From: Beroe ovata
Taxonomy: Eukaryota > Ctenophora > Nuda > Beroida > Beroidae
Length of the DNA stretch: 31,775 nucleotides
Assembly: GCA_946803715.1 (NCBI GenBank)
Contig: CAMPET010000050.1
Coordinates: 176,845-208,619, forward strand
Reading direction: 5' to 3'
The position numbers and the translations under genes are program-made. Shown here piece by piece: positions 20,101 through 26,930 of this stretch. The notes below the pieces were generated by a model. That model saw only the letters and a list, made by a program, of their open reading frames with translations. It searched no databases and was not told the origin of the DNA. Numbering within the stretch: position 1 is the stretch's first letter; each line of letters begins with the position of its first letter.

Positions 20101-20719
20101 GAAACCAAATTCTGCATATAATACTTTCAATACCGTGTACGATGGGCGCTACCTATCAAATTCCACTTTCGCTTCCTTCTTATCTCGCAAGCAAAATCCC
20201 TGTGATAGCACACTATAGTGTTGTTGATGATCTCATAGTTCATACGAAAGCAATATTCCGATTCTCATACCGACTTACACCAATTCCAGACATCAGACTA
20301 GGCTAGGTATCGTCGAGCCGAGAAACACTCAGCTACTGTCACGCACACAAATTCACACACACGCACAACTACAGGTATCAGACACGCAGACTGTTGTCAC
20401 GATGAAGATTGCGAGTGCAAGTGCGGGACAAGTATTGGGCAGGAAGGCATCCATCATTAATGAAATCAGGAGAATGTCAAGATGCCAAGTACTTGTCGGT
20501 GAGTAAACCTGTGATGAATTTGCGTGATAAGTTTGCGTGATTGCTATCCTCGCCGTGACGTTATCACGCATCCCCCCAGAAAAAGAGTGTGACCCCGGGA
20601 CGGATGAGAGGTCTGTGAAGATCACGGGGACCCCGGCAAACGTTCATCTCGCTCAGTACATGGTAAACGCGGTCCAGCAGCTCCCCAGAGACGCGCCCTC
20701 CCAACTCGGACTCCTGTGA
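14160..20719 (+). CDS. hnRNP K / PCBP-like protein with four KH domains and a central RS domain
   Basis: Twelve exons: 14160-14270, 14445-14513, 14803-14852, 15009-15081, 15212-15397, 15549-15774, 16050-16192, 16309-16619, 16801-17041, 17796-17960, 20375-20498, 20580-20719. All phases fit; 1839 nt, 612 aa. KH1 (about 29-98, GxxG = GRSG 44-47) and KH2 (about 108-185, GMGG 123-126) follow hnRNP K closely, with a basic NKKRR near residue 21. A Tyr/Gln/Asn-rich segment (240-286) and an Arg-Ser domain (about 331-371, partly RSRGRS tandem units) follow. KH3 (about 403-470) has GPRG 417-420. KH4 (about 531-600) has a degenerate GRKA 547-550. KH domains bind single-stranded C-rich RNA or DNA; RS domains bind splicing factors. 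A role in nuclear mRNA processing is inferred. Usual hnRNP K/PCBP proteins have three KH domains. Exon 3 donor and exon 2 borders are the least certain. Confidence 0.85.
14321..14359. repeat. 10-bp hairpin in intron 1 of the KH gene
   Basis: ACGAGCGAAT (14321-14330) is the exact complement of ATTCGCTCGT (14350-14359). A weaker inner GTCGAC/GTCGTC pairing lies in the loop. The arms are CpG-bearing in an AT-rich intron. Confidence 0.7.
16492..16552 (+). repeat. 18-bp coding repeat in the RS domain
   Basis: Near-identical 18-bp units (CGGTCTCGAGGCAGGTCC and variants) follow each other and encode RSRGRS about three times. Repeat expansion at the DNA level has evidently lengthened the Arg-Ser domain. 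Confidence 0.7.
17085..17700. repeat. ~30-bp minisatellite with assembly gap in a KH gene intron
   Basis: Units of the form GTGTGACACAGTGATACAGA plus GAGTGAGGG start about every 30 bp (17091, 17121, 17151, then 28-29 bp steps) and continue on the far side of a 365-base N run (17223-17587) to about 17700. The gap is thus almost certainly unresolved minisatellite. The true length is unknown. Open frames read through this array and the Ns are artefacts. Confidence 0.9.
18105..18110 (-). promoter_or_regulatory. Polyadenylation signal of the formin gene
   Basis: AATAAA on the minus strand, about 120 bp past the formin stop codon, followed by a T-rich run. It supports this being an independent, terminated minus-strand gene. 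Confidence 0.65.
18230..19945 (-). CDS. Short FH1-FH2 formin, intronless, nested antisense in a KH gene intron
   Basis: 571 aa from ATG 19945-19943 to the stop at 18230; an in-frame stop lies upstream. A short proline stretch (44-60, PPPAPGVPPPAPGVP) is the FH1 region. The FH2 domain (about 75-450) begins with LVKIHWGKL and carries TLWDTLP, FEIRIRKLG and LEVGKYLN (300-307), the counterpart of the family GNYLN signature, with Lys for Asn. The FH2 start resembles FHOD formins more than Diaphanous, but this is a judgement by eye. The tail (about 478-503) is Lys/Arg-rich, and the last residues (RSWKKKLTRFFRSK) form a basic amphipathic segment that may touch membrane. No GTPase-binding domain, DID or DAD is seen, so Rho-type autoinhibition seems absent unless upstream exons exist. 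FH2 dimers nucleate and elongate actin filaments; profilin binds FH1. Lack of introns suggests retroposition. Confidence 0.85.
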   Translation of the reverse strand: MDRRNTLQRLIRTATGGKGVPICTYTTEFNLYQILMEPKSITRPQPPPAPGVPPPAPGVPTSSESPSPNSKDEKPQLVKIHWGKLYKDFGVNNLMNERLSDFPRGMVTVGRTLWDTLPEVDISSHTPYLVEKFSEHKNKSNCKGDKSERKQDDTVQILTDKDRQGFEIRIRKLGGITPQEIQSKMMTLSLSKFVSKMGSDDKLEILLGMWHQVECGKMRDQYTAMLMNRQLDTTKLSEADLFLYQLYGIPHFSTYMQILSLHMEIEENSGKYSNYFDQLTRACHEMRTSPALKLLISALLEVGKYLNNSCTGDCRGFDLNKLGDYITNFKDKTEAPHSLGAHCLAILESSRPNITTQLEREMKTVLLLSGENKLHATDIQAGLVRWHSTRDKLTEHVTGLEPQPWREILLAGLGCVGGRVDELIRLSKSVANVYLETAVFMTVNPMKGKEPDLPSTVILNPLANFIRASLQEMEEMREEKKKREKAESRSKTKPKRRKKVKKTSTPETSVGVLDEIITFEVKDLHHVERSKNLEEIREDVGSDDEVFLPLKVTVQQPRSWKKKLTRFFRSK

Positions 20720-21024
20720 ATCACGCGTGTTCATTGTGACGCGTGGTCAGTAACGCGTTACTATGACTCGTTGCCATGGTCACGCGTCAAGAGACAGCTC
20801 ACAGTTATTGCAATGACAGTTGACTGATCATGGTTGAAAAAGTATCCTCATGAAGTTATTTATCCCTGTTGTTTTGAATTTAATATTTTGGTGCGCAGCA
20901 TTTTTATCGTACTATTATCAGTTCTATCAGACGTTTGTTATCGATTGTCTCCGAGTTTAACCTTTCCTCCTCCACTTGTCTGACATGCCACCCCGGACAC
21001 TAACCAGTTATCACTACAGTTAGG
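20720..21024. other. Intergenic region between KH gene and RBM42, with ACGCGT cluster
   Basis: 305 bp. ACGCGT occurs four times in 65 bp (20723-20728, 20739-20744, 20753-20758, 20782-20787), and AGTAACGCGTTACT (20749-20762) is a perfect 14-bp palindrome. GTTGCCATGGTCAC at 20771-20784 resembles a weak RFX X-box. A C/T-rich stretch and CACTACAG just upstream of the RBM42 ATG could be a splice acceptor for an upstream or trans-spliced leader exon. Confidence 0.5.
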
Positions 21025-24000
21025 ATGGGATCGTTGGAGCAGCAGATGGCTCTGTTCGAGGAGCTCATTTCCCAGGAGCAGGCCCCCACTAACGGCATCC
21101 TGGTGCCACACAATGCCGCTCTCGTCAGCGTGCCACAAGCTGCTGGCTTCGCAGTTAGATCAACTCCTACTTTCCCGACCTCTGGCTTTGCGGTACATCC
21201 CACACAGGCGGCAACCTTTGCAGTTAGACAAACACCAGTCGTGGTAGCTTCGCAGCCCAGTGAGTTTACAGCTCTAACTTCAATATCTTAGTTAGTTATG
21301 GCTTATGCGGTATGCCATGATTTCAATATTATCGAACTTGAGTACTTAAGCATGATAATTGATAATACCTCTCCTCTATTTCAGCAATCATTGCATCTAC
21401 AGCGTACGTTGGAGGAGCAGTGGTGTCTGGCATCCAGCCAACTAGCATGCTGACGACTGTGGTGTCACGTCCCATGCCACCAGCAGCGGTGTCACGGACA
21501 CAATTAGCTTCCCATAGCATGGTGTCAAGTAGGGATGCCGTGCAGCTGCAAACAATACAAAGTGAGGAGAACTTTGCGTGTTATGCAGGTCACAGATAAC
21601 TGATAGTTAGGTGGATGTTAATGAGTCTCTTCTTACCGGGTCTCTTTTCAGATATTGTCAATTCTGTTCCATCACTGGATAGTATTCCGATACCTCATAC
21701 ATCTGCTAGCAACAGCGTTGCTAGAACACAACAAGAGATAGAAGATGAGAAGCCTGGTTTTTCTGGGCTAGGTAGAGTTCCCTTACCTCCAGCTCCAGCC
21801 TCGCCTCCCACTTTCGAACCTGAGGAGCCATCCACTAAACGTGAGTCATTACGTGTAATCAGATACAAATAATTTATGCACATTCAGCGCCCGGTTAGCT
21901 CAGTCGGTAGAGCATGAGACTCTTAATCTCAGGGTCGCGGGTTCGAGCCCCGCATCGGGCTTCTTTTATTTCGCAGTACAGTTTTTTGTTGAAAATAAGA
22001 GTTGATATATTCTCAGTTCATTTCTATTTCTTTCGACGAGTCTCTTTCTCAGTGCTCAACTATAAATAACCTTATGTTAATACGGGAGCCATGGATACGT
22101 ATCGAATCCATTGGTCGCACTTCTGAATTGTAGGCAGACGATAGTGAATATCTGGTTTCGATTTTAGGAATGGATGAACTCGTCTATAACAGATTTTAAA
22201 TTTCCAGGTATTAAGACTACTCCGCGACTATATGAAAAGGAATCCGAAAGTCTAGAGTTGAAAGCTGCAATTGCTAAAGCCACTGCAATCGCAAATGCAA
22301 CAAATACAAAGAAGTATCCAGAGCCGAATTTTGGGAATCAGAATAGTGAATCTCATAATCAGAGGTTCGGATTAGTTTGAAGATTGAGTTGAGATATAAA
22401 ACTGTTGGTATTACAGGATTGCTCGCATTCCATTGGGTCAGTCTCACAAATAGTTTTACGTTTGCGTGAGGCGCGACAACAGAACTAAGCTCAAAGAACC
22501 TTATCACGCGATAACATGTTGCGCGCGTTGTAGATATGCCGGTGAAATGCCGCTCTGTTAACCGCACGTCGTATATCTTCACACATTCCCCACATTGACT
22601 TTTATTGAATGAACGCCTGTAACCTGTATTCACCACACCTCAGTTTGAAGAGGCCGCTCCCTGGCCCCAAAGCGCCCATGGGCCCTGGTGGCGGTCAGCC
22701 CCCTCCTCCTAGTGGTGTTCCCCCGCCACCTCCCCCTCACAGACCCCCGCCTCCGCCACCCCATATGGTTCCGTCACACGGCATGCGGCCACCCCACATG
22801 CCGCCCCCTCCCCCCATGATACGACCAGAGCTCTACTACGGTGGCATGACTCATGGCATGGTAAGTTTATTGATCTATAGTATCGGATATAGGTATTTCC
22901 GGGAGTTTACATTTGAAATTCCTTTGTCCAGAATAGCGCTGGTAGTGGCGGTGATGTGACGGGCAAGCAGAAGAAGAAGAAAGAGAAGAAAGATAAGAAG
23001 ATGATACGAACAGCTGCTGGTGACGTTTGGGAGGATCCCAGTTTGATGGAGTGGGATGATAATGACTTCAGGTAAGCTGTGTCATTCGATCAGAACATGA
23101 GTTTGACCATGCTCGAAATCATCTTACCGCGTTATCTTACCAGCAGTTTATTCTCCAAAGCCGTGTTCGTACGGCTGTCTGAGACCCTTATCTGACCCCT
23201 TATTTGACCCATACTGACGTGGGCGGTGGTCACAGAGCATTCGGACCTCAAAAAATGAATTTAGCGCTCAAAATTACATAGGAATTGATAATTGAGGTAT
23301 TAAGATTGCGAAGACGTGGTCAGTAAATGTCTGAGACCTTTATCTGACCCCATATTTGATTGGCAAAAATTTCCGCGTGGTGCAAAATACCCCTGGATAA
23401 TCGCTGTGATCCATGTAGTTGAGCCAGGCCTCAACTAAGCGATGTGTGACATGAGTGAGAAGTGTATTGTGATTTGTATTTTGTTGTGGCGAGTGTTCTG
23501 GACATGCGCTTTGCAGTGGCCTAGACCGATACAGCTAGATCAACTCTAGGGCTGAGGACTAGGCTAGGTCCTTCTTACACTCCCCGTCGCGATCGATACT
23601 AGCTGCAGCATATCCAGAACCCAAGATATTGTGCTTATTGTGTGTTATTGGGTTTGTGTCAAGGAACACCGATGAGACAGCCGACCTGATGCTGATGGCT
23701 AGTATGCAACAACACACTTCATTCGACCTGAACCCATGGCTACACTGCATTACACAATCAACTACACTCGATGAGCTGGGTCAACCGACCCTTCGACCTG
23801 AACCCATGGCTACACTGCACTACACTACACAATCAACTAAACTCGATGAGCTGGGTCAACCGACCCAAACACTAAGTACAAAAGTCGGTTTTATTAGTCT
23901 GAAATCTCAAAAATATTTCCTTATGATCTAGTTCTCATTTCAATTGTACAAGTTGCAGCATCTAATTGATCACGTTTTCTATCACGTGATCAATTAGATG

Positions 24001-26533
24001 CTGCAACTGTGTAATTTATCTTATAGACAGACGTCGTCTCAGTCTTAATTACTTAACCATTGTTTCCTATGTAATTTTAGAGTTTATTCCGTCTTTCAAG
24101 CTGTGTCAATTTGATAAAATAGAGGGTCAACCGTAATTTTGAGTGCTGATTCCATTTTTCGAGGTCTCAATGATCTGTGACCAACGCCTATGCAAGTGTG
24201 GGACAAATAAGGGGTCAGATAAGGGTCTCAGACGTCTACTTACTACGTCTACTTGATTTTAGTTACTAAATCATCAATTCCTATGCAATTTTGAGCGCTG
24301 ATTCCATTTTTCGATGTCTCAATGCTCTGTGACCAACAGCAATGCGAGTGTTGGTCAAATAAGGGGTCAGATAAGGGTCTCAGATGTCTATTTACCACGT
24401 CTACTCAATTTTCATAACTGAATCACCATTTCCTAAGCAATTTTGAGCGCTGATTCCATTTTTGGAAGTCCGAAGGCTCTGTGACCAACACCTATGCAAG
24501 TGTAGGACAAATAAGGGGTCAGATAAGGGTCTCAGACGTTTAGATACTACGTCTACTTGATTTTAGTAACCAAATCACCATTTCCTATGCAATTTTGAGC
24601 GCTGATTCCATTCTTCGAGGTTCGGAGGCCCTGTGACCAACGCCTATGCCAGTGTTCGTCAAATAAGGGGACAGATAAGGGTCTCAATCGTATACTCACT
24701 ACGTCTACTTGATTTTAGTAACTTAATCATCATTTCCTATGCAATTTTGAGCGCTGATTCCATTTTAAGAGGTCCGAAGGCTCTGTGACCAACACCTATG
24801 CAAGCGTTGGACAAATAAGGGGTCAGATAAGGGTCTCAGACGTTTAGTTACTACGTCTACTTGATTTTAGTAACTAAATTACCAATTTTGAGCGCTGATT
24901 CCTTTTTTCGAGGTCCGAAGGCTTTGTGACCACCGCTTACGCCAATCTGGGTCAGATAAGGGATCAGATAAGAGTCTCAGACGTATACTTACTACGTGTA
25001 CTCGATTTTAGTAGCTAAAACATCATTTCCTATGCAATTTTGAGCGCTGATTCCATTTTTCGAGGTCCCAATGAACTGTGACCAATGCCTATGTCAGTAT
25101 AGATCAAATAAGGGGTCAGATAAGGGTCTCAGATATCTACTTAATATATTTACTCAATTTTCATGCACTAATTTTCAATTTCTATGTAGTTTTGAGCGCT
25201 GATTCCATTTTTCGAGGTCCGAGTGCTCTGTGACCACCGCCCATGTCTATTTAGGTCAAATAAGGGTCTCATATTTTTCAGCGCTGATTCCATTTTTCGA
25301 GGTTCGAATGCTTTGTGACCACCGCCCATGTCAGTGTAGGTCAAATAAGGGGTCAGATAAGGGTCTCAGATATCTACTTAATGTATTTACTAAATTTTTA
25401 TGTACCAATTAAGTATCAATTTCTATGTAGTTTTGAGTGCTGATTCCATTTTTCGAGGTCCGAATGCTCTGTGACCACCGCCCATGTCAGTATGGGTCAA
25501 ATAAGGGTCTCAGGCGTTTGCAAGCTCAACTATCACCCCTTAATCAACATTCCCTGTGTAATTTTTAGCGCTGATTCCGTTTTCCGAAGTCCAAATACTC
25601 CCTGACCACGCCTTATATCAGTTCTGTATAATAAAGGGTCACATAAGGGTCTCAGGCGTTTGCAAGCTCAATTTCCTCAGGGTTCCCTATGCAATTTAAG
25701 CGCCTTATTCGGAATCCGAGTGCTCTCTTACCACGCCCTATGTCAGTTCTGTAAAATAAGGGGTCAGATAAGGGTCTCAGACGTTAACTCACTACTTCAA
25801 CTCAATTTTCATATCCTATTCACGATTTCCTATGCAATTTTTGTGCTGATTCCATTCTTCAAGGTCCCAATGATCTGTGACCACCGCCTATGTCAGTTCA
25901 AGTCAAATAAGGGGTCTTACACATTTGCTCACTACGGCAACTCTGTACTCGGATCAAACAAAATCTCTCTTAGATAGCAACGTTTATTATGATTAGTGAT
26001 TGATAGCGATACGATACCCCCAGGATTTTCGTCGGCGATCTCGGGAACGAATGTAACGATGAAATGCTGTACCGTGCATTTTCAAAGTATCCCTCACTCA
26101 TCAAAGTGAAGGTTGTCCGCGACAAGAGATCTAACAAGACAAAGGGGTATGGATTTGCTAGTTTCAGAGACTCGGCTGACTACGTTAAAGCTATGCGGGA
26201 AGTTTCAGGTGGGTATTGAGAGAAAGAGAGAGAAGAGAGAGTGTGTTGCCTTATTGTTGCCTTATTGTTGCATCGACACCGGCACAAGTTGCCGTGAAAG
26301 CATTATGCTATTGTCAGGTATCTCCATTATTTGTTGGTCATTGGGTGACTCTGAATTTCCTAACTCATTCCTATGGTTTCGCGGATATCATCTTCTACAA
26401 GCATAACACTCACCCAGGGAAATACATTGGAAATAGACCGTGTAAACTGAGAAAGAGTAACTGGAAGGACAGACAACTGAGTGTTGTGAAGAAGAAGAAC
26501 AGTGAAAAAGTCAAGTTGGGTTTGAAGTTGTGA
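21025..26533 (+). CDS. RBM42: RBM42-like RNA-binding protein
   Basis: Eight exons: 21025-21259, 21385-21561, 21652-21840, 22208-22373, 22644-22860, 22932-23071, 26024-26208, 26418-26533. Total 1425 nt, 474 aa, matching the usual length. The N-terminus has LEQQMALFEELI, like the family MALFE helix. A proline/histidine-rich linker (about 257-328, PPPPPPH) and a Lys-rich stretch come before the hallmark RTAAGDVWEDPSLMEWDDND. One RRM follows (about 375-455) with RNP2 IFVGDL (376-381) and RNP1 KGYGFASF (415-422). The protein ends in the conserved RKSNWKDRQLSVVKKK. RBM42 partners hnRNP K in vertebrates and acts in splicing and stress-granule mRNA handling. An hnRNP K-like gene lies directly upstream here. 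The 2.95-kb intron before the RRM exons holds the 152-bp satellite; another intron holds a tRNA gene. Exon 4 uses a GTTCGG donor. Confidence 0.93.
21889..21961 (+). tRNA. tRNA-Lys (anticodon CTT) inside an RBM42 intron
   Basis: A full cloverleaf: acceptor GCCCGGT pairs with ATCGGGC; the D arm contains the A box TAGCTCAGTCGG; the anticodon stem TGAGA/TCTCA closes loop CTCTTAA, giving CTT; the T arm GCGGG-TTCGAGC-CCCGC contains the B box. A TTTT pol III terminator follows at about 21964-21967. It is in the sense direction within the intron between exons ending 21840 and starting 22208. The base at the discriminator position (21961) is T, where animal tRNA-Lys usually has a purine. Confidence 0.95.
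23170..23365 (-). repeat. Inverted outlying copies of the 152-bp satellite
   Basis: Read on the minus strand, 23290-23175 carries the same words as the main array (TTTGAGCGCT, GAGGTCCGAATGCTCTGTG, AATAAGGGGTCAGATAAGG, GTCTCAGAC). A second fragment at about 23365-23315 repeats the last part. They lie about 800 bp upstream of the direct array and face it. Confidence 0.85.
23721..23868. repeat. 70-bp tandem duplication
   Basis: TTCGACCTGAACCCATGG... to ...GGGTCAACCGACCC occurs twice, beginning at 23722 and 23792. The second copy has a short TACAC-type insertion. The high identity suggests a recent event. Confidence 0.9.
23951..24008. repeat. Perfect 25-bp inverted repeat with 8-base loop
   Basis: The arm at 23951-23975 (AGTTGCAGCATCTAATTGAT then CACGT) is the exact complement of 23984-24008; the loop is TTTCTATC. 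It lies between the inverted and direct copies of the 152-bp satellite in the RBM42 intron. Confidence 0.95.
24125..25930 (+). repeat. 152-bp tandem satellite, about 12 units, in the RBM42 intron
   Basis: The word TTGAGCGCTGATTCC (or a near variant) recurs at about 24141, 24293, 24445, 24597, 24749, 24890, 25042, 25194, 25279, 25435, 25566, 25699 and 25842. Most spacings are exactly 152 bp; one internal unit is truncated (85 bp) and the last few are 131-156 bp. Each unit has a conserved CTGTGACCA segment and a conserved GTCAAATAAGGGGTCAG/ATAAGGGTCTCAGACG segment separated by more variable sequence. It occupies most of the intron before the RRM exons. Short frames inside it are artefacts. Confidence 0.95.
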
Positions 26534-26930
26534 GATCATATGAAGAACTATATATTCGTCTCAAAGACCAGTGTCATGCGTACATCGTGTGTTCATCGAT
26601 ACGGAGCGATTATGTTGCTGACTGTTCTATATATAAGAATAATGTGTACACACGTTGATCAAGTTATAATCGATGTTCAAAAGCATTCAATTCCTTTACA
26701 CCAATAAAACAGTACAACATAGTGATATCATAAGCCAAGTAATTTCTGCCGAATATAATATCATCACTTTGTCTCTCTCTGTGTCTCGTTATTCCATATT
26801 TCCGCCAGCCCCCGCTTCTATTTGTTAGTCTCCCTGTTTACCTCATCCACTGTTTTTCTCAGCAACCTCTACTTCAGTATTTCACCCCTAGCTAATGTAG
26901 TACAGGAAGGAGGAGTTCAGGGAGCTCAGC
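26534..26930. other. Intergenic region between RBM42 and SGF29
   Basis: 397 bp. A polyadenylation signal AATAAA at 26703-26708, 170 bp past the RBM42 stop, probably ends that transcript. The remaining 220 bp is pyrimidine-rich and must hold the SGF29 promoter or leader. GTAGTACAG at about 26897-26905 resembles a splice acceptor just before the first SGF29 ATG. Confidence 0.55.

Noticed and set aside
23629-25977. Several short open frames in the RBM42 intron
   Set aside because: They fall within the tandem duplication and the 152-bp satellite and change from unit to unit.
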